Shown here in pieces: positions 1-8,988 of a stretch of 34,062 nucleotides of DNA. Source of the DNA: Taibaiella sp. KBW10 (GTDB taxonomy: Bacteria > Bacteroidota > Bacteroidia > Chitinophagales > Chitinophagaceae); assembly GCF_003852495.1 (NCBI RefSeq), contig NZ_QAJI01000005.1, forward strand, positions 155,792 to 189,853. The letters are read 5' to 3'. A program made the translations under genes and the position numbers. Each line of letters starts with the position of its first letter. Within the stretch, counting starts at the first letter, position 1. Under the pieces are notes generated by a model that was not told where the DNA came from, did not search any database, and saw nothing but the letters and a program-made list of their open reading frames with translations.

Positions 1-120
1 ATTCCCCGTTTTTTTAATCGACTTTTTGTCTCATCCTGAAATATCGATACAATTCCCCTACGCTGCTTTTATTGCTTTTATCCGAGTAACAATCTAAGGC
101 TCTATTGCTGCTACTATCTA

Positions 121-1269
121 TTAAAATAATCGTTTCCCCTGCTTATCGATGAAAAACCAGATGCCGTTTTGTTTTACCCTTGCTGCCCCGTCACTAAATG
201 GGAATACTTCCTGGTACACTTCTTTAAACAGCACATTTCCCTTTAAGTCTAAGTAATATCCCTGTCCGCCTTTCATCACTGCGAGCATGCCTTCCCCTTG
301 GATCATCTCATCATAAATCGGCGGAATAACGACATCCCCTTTTTTATCAATGCAGCTGTACTTACCAGCCATCTTAATGATTGCCAAACCATCATAAAAA
401 CTATGAGCATCAGCATCCGGGTATTTTAAGGGAATAAGCTCCTTCCCATTTGTATCTACAAAGCCACATAGACCATTGGTACATACCAATGCCAGGCCTT
501 CACTAAAATAGGGGTAGCCGTCGTAGCGAAAGGGAACGACCTCCTCCCCTTTCTTATTGACAAAACCTTTTTTGCCGTTGAATTCCACTGCAGCCAAACC
601 CTTATCAAAATAGGAAACATCCTGATATCTGGCTTGAATGGCAATCTTGCCTTCGCGGTCTAGGTATCCTTTATCCGATTGTCCACGAATTCTGAAAGAT
701 GCCCTTCCTTCGTAGAAAGACCCAAGCTCAGCCAGATCATATTTAACCCGCTTCCTGTTATTTAGAGTATCGATGATAAACCATTGATCGTTTTGCTGCA
801 CGGTACTCAGTTCATCCATAAAATAATTGGCCTTATCATAAATAAGGGGAATGATCTCTTTCCCTTTTTTGTCGATATAACCCCATTTTTCACCTGATTT
901 TACCATGGCCCTTTCACTATCTTCAAAACCGCTAATATAATCGTATTTCAGGGGTACTATTTCCCTACCGGTAGTATCTATAAGTCCCTGCTTCTTGTCC
1001 CGTTCCACAACGGCAAGACCATCATGAAATTCATATACATGACTGTATTTGCAGGGTACGACATTGCGTCCCTTTTTGTCAATGAACCCGTATTGGTTGT
1101 TGATGGATACTGCCGCAAACCCATTCTCAAAAGGATCGACCCCTTTATAAATCGCCAGTGGGTCCAGTGAATCCAGTGGATCATCCTGAACGGAATTGCC
1201 ATGCTGCCCACAGCCTAAGAGCGGGATGAAGGCCCACAATACTATCGTTATTTTTCTAATAAAGTGCAT
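121..1269 (-). CDS. WG-repeat (KWG) lipoprotein
   Basis: The 382-residue protein starts with a hydrophobic signal ending in a lipobox-like LLGC (Cys20), so it is probably a lipoprotein. Nearly all of the rest is about nine or ten WG/KWG-type repeats of 35-45 residues. The recurring core is G-hydrophobic-[IV]-[DN]-x-x-G-[KR]-hydrophobic-[IV]-P-x-x-Y, for example YGFIDKKGRNVVPCKY near residue 60 and KGFVNKKGEEVVPFRY near 237. The repeats are expected to form a beta-rich scaffold. The biochemical role of the family is unclear and no catalytic residues are visible. The gene stands alone on the minus strand, with tRNA-Ser upstream. Family assignment is confident; function is unknown. Confidence 0.85.
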   Translation of the reverse strand: MHFIRKITIVLWAFIPLLGCGQHGNSVQDDPLDSLDPLAIYKGVDPFENGFAAVSINNQYGFIDKKGRNVVPCKYSHVYEFHDGLAVVERDKKQGLIDTTGREIVPLKYDYISGFEDSERAMVKSGEKWGYIDKKGKEIIPLIYDKANYFMDELSTVQQNDQWFIIDTLNNRKRVKYDLAELGSFYEGRASFRIRGQSDKGYLDREGKIAIQARYQDVSYFDKGLAAVEFNGKKGFVNKKGEEVVPFRYDGYPYFSEGLALVCTNGLCGFVDTNGKELIPLKYPDADAHSFYDGLAIIKMAGKYSCIDKKGDVVIPPIYDEMIQGEGMLAVMKGGQGYYLDLKGNVLFKEVYQEVFPFSDGAARVKQNGIWFFIDKQGKRLF

Positions 1270-1444
1270 ATCTGCTTATCGCTTTTGTCGTTTGAATTTT
1301 GGGGATAAGTCGCCCGGTATGTAGTGTCTGCTTTCGGGTATTTGGGAGAAAGTACGCTTAAAACACATTGCTGCTCTACGCGGGAGAACACCGCTTTGCT
1401 CATTCGCTACTCGCCTGAAGCCTTCCGTTTTTTTTAAACGAAAA

Positions 1445-1462
1445 TTGCCCCATAAGGGGCAA
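1445..1462 (-). terminator. Intrinsic terminator after tRNA-Ser
   Basis: A 7-bp perfect stem (ttgcccc / ggggcaa) with a 4-nt loop is followed on the minus strand by TTTT. It lies 11 bp past the CCA end of tRNA-Ser. Confidence 0.7.
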
Positions 1463-1473
1463 CGTATATTCGG

Positions 1474-1561
1474 TGGCGGAGAAAGAGGGATTCGAACCCC
1501 CGGACCTGTAACAGTCAACGGTTTTCAAGACCGCCGCATTCGACCACTCTGCCATCTCTCC
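1474..1561 (-). tRNA. tRNA-Ser (anticodon UGA, codon UCA)
   Basis: Read on the minus strand, this folds as a class II tRNA. The acceptor stem GGAGAGA pairs with TTTCTCC (one G-U pair). The anticodon loop is CTTGAAA, giving anticodon TGA, with stem GCGGT/ACCGT. There is a long variable arm, and the T arm contains GGTTCGAAT. The body is 85 nt (1477-1561), typical of tRNA-Ser. The discriminator is G, followed by an encoded CCA at 1476-1474. Confidence 0.96.
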
Positions 1562-1566
1562 GCGTG

Positions 1567-1598
1567 CAAAATAAGCGTATTCAGCTTTTATTACCAAA
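1567..1598 (-). promoter_or_regulatory. Putative promoter of tRNA-Ser
   Basis: On the minus strand TTTG (1598-1595) is separated by 20 nt from TTATTTTG (1574-1567), which matches the Bacteroidota -7 consensus TAnnTTTG at 7 of 8 positions. The predicted start of transcription would be a few bases upstream of the tRNA 5' end at 1561. This is found by motif matching only. Confidence 0.45.
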
Positions 1599-1750
1599 TA
1601 TTTTTAGAAAAAAACATAATACTGCATCCGACATCTGCCTAAAACACAGTACCATACAGGATTACAAGGATTTAAATCTGCCCGGTTTTAGTTTTATTTT
1701 AGCAATTTAATCAGAACCAAAGGAGCATATAAGTCGTATATTTAGGTATT

Positions 1751-2431
1751 ATGATCAGAAACTATTTCTTATTTATTACTTTGGTACTCCTTACATTTGC
1801 TTCTGTCTCCTGCGGACAGGGTACCAGTACCTATACTCAATCTAATACATTTAAAAAAATGAATGAATTTCAGGAAAACCCCGACGCCATCGCCCATAAG
1901 AAAGACAGTGCCATTTTTGCGGCCGGTTGTTTCTGGTGTGTCGAAGGACAGTTCCAGAACCTTAAGGGGGTGATCAGCGTTAAAAGCGGGTATATCGGTG
2001 GCACGGTAGCCCAACCTACTTATGAACAAGTCTGTACCGGCACAACAGGACATGCCGAAGCGGTCAAAGTCGTTTATGACCCTTCAGTAGTGAGCTATGA
2101 CGAACTACTGGCGGCCTTTTTCGTATCACATGACCCTACGCAGCTCAACCGCCAGGGTAATGATATCGGCACGCAATACAGAAGTGCCATTTTTCCTCAA
2201 AATGAGTCGCAAAAGGAAAAAGCAAACTACTATATTGCGCAACTAAACGAGGAAAAGGCATATACACATCCGATTGTAACGACCATAGAAGGTCAGGGGC
2301 CTTTTTATGATGCGGAAGCATATCATGATGACTATTTCAACCGTAACCCGGAAAATAGCTATTGCCAGTTAGTCGTAAAACCGAAAATTGAGAAATTTAA
2401 AAAGGTATTTGCCAATAAGCTAAAACCTTAA
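1751..2431 (+). CDS. msrA: Peptide-methionine (S)-S-oxide reductase, exported
   Basis: MsrA reduces the S epimer of methionine sulfoxide, free or in proteins, using a catalytic cysteine recycled by further cysteines or thioredoxin. The signature GCFWC is at residues 59-63 (catalytic Cys60), followed by E65 and the conserved SGYIGG and GHAEAV segments. A late Cys205 (SYCQ) is a candidate recycling cysteine. The N-terminus is a hydrophobic signal ending at Cys21 (SVSC), so the protein is probably a periplasmic or surface lipoprotein that repairs exported proteins; the lipobox is not ideal. At 226 residues it equals a normal MsrA plus a leader. It is a single gene ended by a strong terminator. 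No MsrB domain is fused or adjacent. Confidence 0.95.
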   Translation: MIRNYFLFITLVLLTFASVSCGQGTSTYTQSNTFKKMNEFQENPDAIAHKKDSAIFAAGCFWCVEGQFQNLKGVISVKSGYIGGTVAQPTYEQVCTGTTGHAEAVKVVYDPSVVSYDELLAAFFVSHDPTQLNRQGNDIGTQYRSAIFPQNESQKEKANYYIAQLNEEKAYTHPIVTTIEGQGPFYDAEAYHDDYFNRNPENSYCQLVVKPKIEKFKKVFANKLKP

Positions 2432-2460
2432 GGAAGTATATTCTATATATCAGGACCCCC

Positions 2461-2499
2461 AAAGAGCGATTATCTATTCAAGATAATCGCTCTTTTTTT
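2461..2499 (+). terminator. Strong intrinsic terminator after msrA
   Basis: A 15-bp perfect stem (2461-2475 with 2481-2495) and a 5-nt loop (attca) run into an uninterrupted T tract. It lies about 30 bp after the msrA stop and separates msrA from the cyclase cluster. Confidence 0.93.
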
Positions 2500-2610
2500 A
2501 GATTAAACCTGTGCCATTTTTAAGGAAAAAAATGGAGATTCTCTATATTTATAATTATTTTGTACCCATATTGCCTGTTTCGGACAGTACTAAACGATAA
2601 AAGCTCCACA

Positions 2611-4641
2611 ATGAAAATATTTTTGTACGCTCTTTTTCTATTATTCCCTTTGGCCTTGTTTGCCCGGAACCAACAGCCGGCCGATACTTTATATCTTAAG
2701 GACATCTCTCTAGAGAAGATTAATAATGAAGTCGAATTTGGTTTTGCCAGTGGTATGAATGGGGAATATTTATGGCAATTTCAGGATAAAGATAGTAGTG
2801 TATTTTCCTCACAAGATTATATTGATACTCACTGGAAAAAACGACCTTCTTCGTTTACTGCTCAGGAAATAGCTGCGGGAGCAATAACACAGGGTGCCGC
2901 CTGGTTTAGATTATATCTCGTCGCAGACTCCTCTAATTTGGCACAACCTTACGTGCTGACCTTTAAAGGTACCGGTATAGCAGAAGTATATCTGGATGGA
3001 CAAAGCATCTGCAGCTTCGGAAACTTTTCAGAAAATGCACCAGAGGCCTATGAAAGCCTTACGGCCCGACCAGCCTTTTTTGCGGTAAAAACGCCCGGAT
3101 TACACGTTCTTTCTGTACGATACAGAAATGACGAGGCTTTGAAAGAGAAGGATACATGGGGATTTTCTATGTCCGTAAGTAATCCCGACACTTTTATCGC
3201 GTTGATGAAAAATAACCAGATCCTGATTTCCATTTTCCTTATTGGCACCGGGACATTATTTTTTACTTTATTTTTCGTGCATTTTTTGCTCTTCTTATTC
3301 TACCATAAAGAGATTTCCAACCTATATTTTGCCTTGTTCAACCTCAGCATATCGATACTCCTGTACCTCTGCTATTATGTTATTCATTCCAACAGAGATA
3401 TTTCCTACGGATATGCCAATGTACTTATTTTAGCGCTCGGTTGCATCGTAGTTTGTTTCTCCATGTGCGCTTTTACCACCACGCTGTTCAGCAAAAGAAA
3501 GACTGTCTTACGGATCGTTGCCCTGCTCAGCCTGCTTACCTTTGTTTTCTCTATTATAGATATTTACTTTAATACTAATCTTTCGAATTATGCTATGCCG
3601 GTACTATTGCTGGTTTCTATCGGTTATACCATTATTCGGATGATCATTGCCATTGTCCATAAAACGCCCGGATCCATTATACTGGGTTTTGGTATCTTGT
3701 TTTGTACCGCTTTTGTGTTTTCCCTTTTACTGACCGTTATCTTTAACGGAACGATTAACCTCAAAGGCCCTTTTATAATCTTTTTCATTTTAGCACTATT
3801 CAGTATCCCTGTATCTATTTCCTCTTTCCTGGCCTGGCGTTCAGCGGCAACCAATAGAAATTTAAGTAAACAATTAGCAACGGTAGAAAATCTTTCGCAG
3901 GAAAAGCAAAGCATTCTGGAGAATCAGAAAGAAGAACTGGAAAAAGAGGTTACCATCCGTACCCATGAAGTGATGCAGCAGAAAAAAGAGATTGAAGAAG
4001 AAAAGAAAAAATCGGATACATTATTACTCAATATTCTACCGCAAGAAATAGCGGAGGAACTGAAACAAAAAGGGGCTTCAAAAGCGCAGCAGTATGCCGA
4101 GGTATCTGTGCTCTTCACCGATTTTGTCAACTTTACCCAAATCTCGGAACAACTGGGCGTAGACGAACTGGTCAACGAACTGAATATTAACTTCACCGCC
4201 TTCGACCAGATCATGGAAAAATACGGGCTGGAAAAGATCAAAACCATTGGAGATGCCTATCTAGCCGTGAGTGGATTGCCGCTGGTTAATGCACAACACG
4301 CCCAAAATGCTGTACTGGCGGCATTGGATATTCTCGATTTCGTTTCCGAAAGAAAGCAGAAAGCACCTTACGGATTGGATATCCGGATCGGCATCAATTC
4401 CGGGGCATTAATTGCCGGGATTATAGGCGTTAAAAAATTTGCTTATGATATATGGGGAGATACGGTTAATATTGCCGCCCGTATGGAGCAAAACAGCCTG
4501 CCGGGCAAGGTAAATATATCTGCCCATACCTTTGCGCTGGTTAAGGACAATTTTAATTGTACTGCCAGAGGCAAGATACAAGCAAAAGGAAAGGGCGAGA
4601 TGGAGATGTATTTTGTAAATGCGCCAAATCCAAAAATCTAA
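2611..4641 (+). CDS. 7TMR-DISM receptor adenylate cyclase (class III), cyclase 1
   Basis: This 676-residue membrane receptor cyclase has a signal peptide (about 1-19), a periplasmic jelly-roll-like domain (about 30-200) and seven hydrophobic helices (about 205-425). A coiled-coil signalling helix (about 430-470) leads to a C-terminal class III cyclase domain (about 471-669). This layout is the 7TMR-DISM architecture. Catalytic positions are complete: metal-binding D504 (LFTDF) and D548 (IGDAY), adenine-selecting K544 and D613 (YDIWG), and transition-state N620 and R624. The K/D pair indicates ATP rather than GTP. I chose the ATG at 2611 over 2560 because the signal peptide begins there. It is first of three cyclase genes on the strand, and the next start lies 7 bp after its stop. 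The periplasmic ligand is unknown. Confidence 0.93.
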   Translation: MKIFLYALFLLFPLALFARNQQPADTLYLKDISLEKINNEVEFGFASGMNGEYLWQFQDKDSSVFSSQDYIDTHWKKRPSSFTAQEIAAGAITQGAAWFRLYLVADSSNLAQPYVLTFKGTGIAEVYLDGQSICSFGNFSENAPEAYESLTARPAFFAVKTPGLHVLSVRYRNDEALKEKDTWGFSMSVSNPDTFIALMKNNQILISIFLIGTGTLFFTLFFVHFLLFLFYHKEISNLYFALFNLSISILLYLCYYVIHSNRDISYGYANVLILALGCIVVCFSMCAFTTTLFSKRKTVLRIVALLSLLTFVFSIIDIYFNTNLSNYAMPVLLLVSIGYTIIRMIIAIVHKTPGSIILGFGILFCTAFVFSLLLTVIFNGTINLKGPFIIFFILALFSIPVSISSFLAWRSAATNRNLSKQLATVENLSQEKQSILENQKEELEKEVTIRTHEVMQQKKEIEEEKKKSDTLLLNILPQEIAEELKQKGASKAQQYAEVSVLFTDFVNFTQISEQLGVDELVNELNINFTAFDQIMEKYGLEKIKTIGDAYLAVSGLPLVNAQHAQNAVLAALDILDFVSERKQKAPYGLDIRIGINSGALIAGIIGVKKFAYDIWGDTVNIAARMEQNSLPGKVNISAHTFALVKDNFNCTARGKIQAKGKGEMEMYFVNAPNPKI

Positions 4642-4648
4642 TCAAGAC

Positions 4649-6634
4649 ATGACGAAACAAAAGTGGCAGTACCTTATCGGATTCATTTTTTTATGGCTCT
4701 GTGTGGTACAAACGAACGCACAAAAAAACAATATTGGCAATAAGGATTCCTTATTGGTTGCACTATCCAAATCAAATAACGAAGCAGCAAGAGCCAATAT
4801 CAATTTTGAACTTGGCCGTACGGCTTTATTTGAACAAAATTCCAGAGAAGCCCTGGGTTATTTAAACAAGAGTCTGGAATTTTACAGTGAATCAAAGGAT
4901 CAGAAAAAAGTAGGAAGAATATACCTAGGCATAGGCATTGCTTATATTAACGGGCTACAACAAAGTGATAGTGGATTAGCGGCACTCAATAAGGCGGAAT
5001 TGATCGCGAAACAGGTTCATTCTGACTCGCTGCTAAAATCAGTATACCGAGTCCTGATTTATACACATTCCAGTCTGGGCAATATCAAAGAATCTTTAAG
5101 TTATTCCAGGATTTATTTGGCGATGGGCCAGCGTACCCAGGATAATGAAATGCTCGCAGAGTCCTATCATTATATTGGTATTGCTTATGCCACCATGGGC
5201 GAGATGAACAATGCGCTGGACAATTACCAAAATGCAATTGCTTATTATCGGAAATCAGGAAATAAAATAGGATTGTCGGACGTGATGTTAAATATGGGTG
5301 AGCGCTATTATAATATGCAAAAGTATGATACTGCAAAAAAATACCTGAATGAAGCCTTGAAGATCGCAGAAGACCTGGATTATAAGGGAAAGCAAAGCAC
5401 TATTCTAACGATGCTCGCTAATCTTTACATGACCCAAAAAGATACGGCAAATCTTAAAAAGGCTTTAGAAAAAGGCACCGCGGTATCGAAAGCTTCGGGA
5501 GACCCAAGATATATCTCTTCTTTCGCAGTATTGAACGGTTTTATAGACCTTCAGCGATTAATTCAGCAAGACAGCTCGGGGAAGTACATTATTGCACCCG
5601 GGCATAAACAGGAATTTGAAAAAACGGTACAAACTATTACTGCACAATTGGATGTGTACAAACAGTCTTCCATAGATATTTCAAGATGGAAGGAGATTCA
5701 TCTTTTACTAGCCATAGCCAATAATATCTTGGAGAAACCTCAACTTGCCTATGATAACATGATTGCTTATAACCGTTATAAAGATAGCTTTGCGAATCTG
5801 GAGAAGTCGAAACAGTTTTCAGAAATGGAACGGAAACTGGTTTCGGATGTGGCGGAGACCAAGGTAAATAGTGCGAATACGACCCGTAATCTATCCTTAG
5901 CCGGTTTATTATTATTGCTCCTGCTTTCCGGCGGTGTCTTTTATGCCTATCGGCAGAAGCGCAAGGATAACCGTCTCATCGCTTCCGAAAAGGAGAAATC
6001 AGAACATTTATTACTTAACATCCTACCACAGGAAGTCGCCGAAGAACTCAAACAAAACGGGACATCCAAGGCAAAATATTTTAATGAGGTCACAGTACTC
6101 TTTACCGATTTTGTAAACTTTACCACAATGTCCGAAAAGTTAGGGGCCGAAGAATTACTGGAAGAGCTCAATGAGAATTTTACGGCATTTGACCGGATCA
6201 TGGAACGGCATGGCCTCGAAAAAATAAAAACGATCGGCGACGCTTATTTAGCGGCAAGTGGCCTGCCGGTAAACCAAGCCCGGCATGCCCAGAATGCTGT
6301 CGCTGCGGCATTGGATATCCTGGACTATGTAGAAGACCGGAAAAACAAAGTGCCTTATGGATTGAGTATCCGTATCGGCATTAATTCCGGATCCTTAATT
6401 GCCGGCATCATCGGGGTAAAAAAGTTTGCTTACGACATATGGGGAGATACGGTTAATACAGCGGCAAGAATGGAGCAAAACAGCACACCGGGCAATATCA
6501 ATATTTCTGAAAATACCTATCGCCTCATCGAAAAAGAGTTCTCCTGTACTTATAGGGGGAAAATTGAAGCAAAAAACAAGGGAGCTATTGATATGTATTT
6601 TGTCAATAAACATAATTCTGAACATGCCATATAA
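4649..6634 (+). CDS. TPR-sensor adenylate cyclase (class III), cyclase 2
   Basis: The 661-residue protein has an N-terminal signal (about 1-25), an array of TPR repeats in the periplasm (about 30-300), a short stalk (about 387-415), one TM helix (about 416-434), a signalling linker and a cytoplasmic cyclase domain (about 454-652). Catalytic residues D487, D531, K527, D596, N603 and R607 are all present, so ATP is the predicted substrate. The same TPR-TM layout is common in Bacteroidota histidine kinases. I prefer the ATG at 4649: it places a clean signal peptide first, while the upstream ATG at 4619 would overlap cyclase 1. The cyclase domain is about 74 percent identical to that of cyclase 1 by hand alignment, the most divergent of the three. 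Its 3' end overlaps cyclase 3 by 11 bp. Confidence 0.92.
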   Translation: MTKQKWQYLIGFIFLWLCVVQTNAQKNNIGNKDSLLVALSKSNNEAARANINFELGRTALFEQNSREALGYLNKSLEFYSESKDQKKVGRIYLGIGIAYINGLQQSDSGLAALNKAELIAKQVHSDSLLKSVYRVLIYTHSSLGNIKESLSYSRIYLAMGQRTQDNEMLAESYHYIGIAYATMGEMNNALDNYQNAIAYYRKSGNKIGLSDVMLNMGERYYNMQKYDTAKKYLNEALKIAEDLDYKGKQSTILTMLANLYMTQKDTANLKKALEKGTAVSKASGDPRYISSFAVLNGFIDLQRLIQQDSSGKYIIAPGHKQEFEKTVQTITAQLDVYKQSSIDISRWKEIHLLLAIANNILEKPQLAYDNMIAYNRYKDSFANLEKSKQFSEMERKLVSDVAETKVNSANTTRNLSLAGLLLLLLLSGGVFYAYRQKRKDNRLIASEKEKSEHLLLNILPQEVAEELKQNGTSKAKYFNEVTVLFTDFVNFTTMSEKLGAEELLEELNENFTAFDRIMERHGLEKIKTIGDAYLAASGLPVNQARHAQNAVAAALDILDYVEDRKNKVPYGLSIRIGINSGSLIAGIIGVKKFAYDIWGDTVNTAARMEQNSTPGNINISENTYRLIEKEFSCTYRGKIEAKNKGAIDMYFVNKHNSEHAI

Positions 6635-8948
6635 AATCATCCGATGTTTTCTGGCTTTAGCCTTATGTCTCTTCGCGCGAGCAAGCTGGTCGCAAAAGGA
6701 AACGATCGATTCTTTAAAAAACAAGCTTCTGAACACTACTACCGGTGCTGTTCAGGCGGGATTGCTGTATGATCTCGCTTATGCCTTTTTTAAGACGGAA
6801 CAATTGGATAGTACTATTTATTACAGCCAAAAATCAATAGATGCTTACGAAAGGAGCAAGGATGCAAAAATGGCTGCTGTAATCAGGGCAAGAATGGCCT
6901 CCGTTTATGCGATACAAAAGAAATATGACGAAGCCATCCCTTTATATAAAAATGCGAAACAGGTGTTGATTGAAAGCAAAGAATACAATACAGCTGCCTT
7001 ACTGAACAACGAACTCGCAAATATATACAAATACAAAGGTGATCTTAAAACGGCCGTCGATTATCTACAGGAAAATGTACGTGCTGCAAGGCAAAGAAAT
7101 GATGAGGATGGCGTATTCCATGCGCTCTCCAATCTACAGAGCTTTTACAACAATAATTATGATGCGACACAAGCACTCCAAACGGGTATGGAGCTGGTAG
7201 AGCTGGCTAAAAAGAAAGATAACAAAAAGATCCTGGCTCATGCTTACCTTGATTTAGGTAATACCTATCTTGACAAAGATAATTATGATGCCAGCATTAG
7301 CTATTATAAGCAATCGCTTACCTTATTTAAATTGGTAAATGATACTTTAGGCGTTGCCATGCTAGAACGAAATATAGGTTCTATTTATTTCTCTATGAAA
7401 CAATATGATTCGGCCAGTATACACCTGAGGAATGCGCAGAATATCTATAAAGCCGTAAATAATACTGCAGGCATGGCCGATGTACTCAATAGCCTTGCCG
7501 GAAGCTATTATGCACAGAATCAATATAGCAATGGAAAGGCGGCAGCCAGCGAAGCGATACAACTGACCAAAGACAAAGAACTGCAATTGTTTTATCGATT
7601 GAACTTATACCACATGATCGCGCGGGAAATTGATGAGGAAAAAGACCGGCAGGGATTTCTAAACCCGGCAAACCAGGATAGTATACACCGCTTAAACCAG
7701 GACTTCTCTATCGCCTTAAAAGAATATGAGCAACTGTTCCCGGATAAAGCCTCCGTATATTCTTTTTACAGTATCCTTGCCGATATCAAAAAACTTGACA
7801 AAGACCATGAAGGAGCCTTCGACTATTACAAACGGGCAGTAGGCTTAAGGGACAGTCTGAATTCGGAACAGAAGGTCGTTGACTTTGCCACAATGGAAGC
7901 AAAGTTTAAATATGAGGCCATACAAGATTCGATCAAACGCTCGCAAGAACAACAAAGGCTCGAATTGCAAAAACAAATCGAACTAAAGGCGCTACGCTAT
8001 GAGTATGAAAAGAAACAGGCCGCAGCGAAGTCAGATGAAGAAAGAAAAAAATTGTTGCTGGAAGAGGAATTGAAAAGACAACAAATAGAAGCGGAATACG
8101 CACAAAAGCAAACAGCGGTCAAAGCTCGTTTTGATAAGGAGAAGGCACTTGCAAATGCGGAACAGGAAAAGAAATCTGCCCTGGCAGCACTAGAATTAAA
8201 ACGGGCCAACAATATCCGTAATATGTCTTTACTGGGTGCACTTTTACTATTATTATTAGCCGGAGGTGCCGCCTGGGCTTATATTCAGAAAAGAAAGGAC
8301 AATAAAATTATTGCCGAAGAAAAAAATAAAAGTGAAGCATTACTTCTTAATATTTTGCCGGCCGAAATTGCAGAAGAGCTTAAGACCAAGGGAGAATCAA
8401 AAGCCCAGCAATATGAAGAAGTATCGGTGCTTTTCACCGATTTCGTCAATTTCACACGAATATCGGAACAGATTGGTGTGGACGAGTTATTGAACGAATT
8501 GAATATTAATTTTACGGCCTTTGACCGGATTATGGAAAAGCATGGACTGGAGAAGATCAAAACGATCGGTGATGCTTACCTTGCGGTAAGCGGGCTGCCC
8601 GCCGCCAATCCCAAACATGCACAAAATGCGGTCAACGCCGCGCTGGATATCCTGAATTTTGTGGAGGAACGAAAAAACAAAGTTCCCTATGGCCTCGATA
8701 TCCGGATTGGTATTAATTCGGGAGCACTGATTGCGGGCATCATAGGCGTTAAAAAGTTTGCTTATGATATATGGGGAGATACGGTTAATATTGCCGCACG
8801 TATGGAGCAAAGCGGAGCGGCAGGTAAGGTTAATATCTCTGCCAACACGTATACCTTTGTTAAAGACGATTTTAAATGTACCCACAGGGGCAAGATACAG
8901 GCAAAAGGAAAGGGCGAAATGGATATGTATTTTGTAGCACATCAATAA
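6624..8948 (+). CDS. TPR-sensor adenylate cyclase with long coiled-coil stalk, cyclase 3
   Basis: The 774-residue protein has a signal peptide (about 1-23), periplasmic TPR repeats (about 30-400), a long Lys/Glu/Ala-rich coiled coil (about 418-533), one TM helix (about 534-553), a signalling linker and a cyclase domain (about 573-771). Catalytic D606, D650, K646, D715, N722 and R726 are intact and predict an ATP cyclase. The ATG at 6624, inside the last codons of cyclase 2, fits the signal peptide; the longer frame from 6426 would only read through cyclase 2. The 11-bp overlap suggests translational coupling. The cyclase domain is about 85 percent identical to that of cyclase 1, closer than to its neighbour. 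The stalk is roughly 80 residues longer than in cyclase 2. Confidence 0.93.
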   Translation: MPYKIIRCFLALALCLFARASWSQKETIDSLKNKLLNTTTGAVQAGLLYDLAYAFFKTEQLDSTIYYSQKSIDAYERSKDAKMAAVIRARMASVYAIQKKYDEAIPLYKNAKQVLIESKEYNTAALLNNELANIYKYKGDLKTAVDYLQENVRAARQRNDEDGVFHALSNLQSFYNNNYDATQALQTGMELVELAKKKDNKKILAHAYLDLGNTYLDKDNYDASISYYKQSLTLFKLVNDTLGVAMLERNIGSIYFSMKQYDSASIHLRNAQNIYKAVNNTAGMADVLNSLAGSYYAQNQYSNGKAAASEAIQLTKDKELQLFYRLNLYHMIAREIDEEKDRQGFLNPANQDSIHRLNQDFSIALKEYEQLFPDKASVYSFYSILADIKKLDKDHEGAFDYYKRAVGLRDSLNSEQKVVDFATMEAKFKYEAIQDSIKRSQEQQRLELQKQIELKALRYEYEKKQAAAKSDEERKKLLLEEELKRQQIEAEYAQKQTAVKARFDKEKALANAEQEKKSALAALELKRANNIRNMSLLGALLLLLLAGGAAWAYIQKRKDNKIIAEEKNKSEALLLNILPAEIAEELKTKGESKAQQYEEVSVLFTDFVNFTRISEQIGVDELLNELNINFTAFDRIMEKHGLEKIKTIGDAYLAVSGLPAANPKHAQNAVNAALDILNFVEERKNKVPYGLDIRIGINSGALIAGIIGVKKFAYDIWGDTVNIAARMEQSGAAGKVNISANTYTFVKDDFKCTHRGKIQAKGKGEMDMYFVAHQ

Positions 8949-8976
8949 AAATATTTATAATTTTAATCCTGAATTC

Positions 8977-8984
8977 TATATTTG
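8977..8984 (+). promoter_or_regulatory. Possible internal promoter -7 box before HD gene
   Basis: TATATTTG matches TAnnTTTG exactly, with TTTA 19 nt further upstream (8954-8957) in place of TTTG. Transcription would begin at about the A of the ATG at 8989, implying a leaderless transcript. It may be coincidental. Confidence 0.3.
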
Positions 8985-8988
8985 AACT

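Noticed and set aside
2611-8948. The cyclases could be guanylate cyclases
   Set aside because: The purine-selecting pair is Lys (KTIGDAY) and Asp (YDIWG) in all three, the ATP-type pair, rather than Glu and Cys of GTP cyclases.
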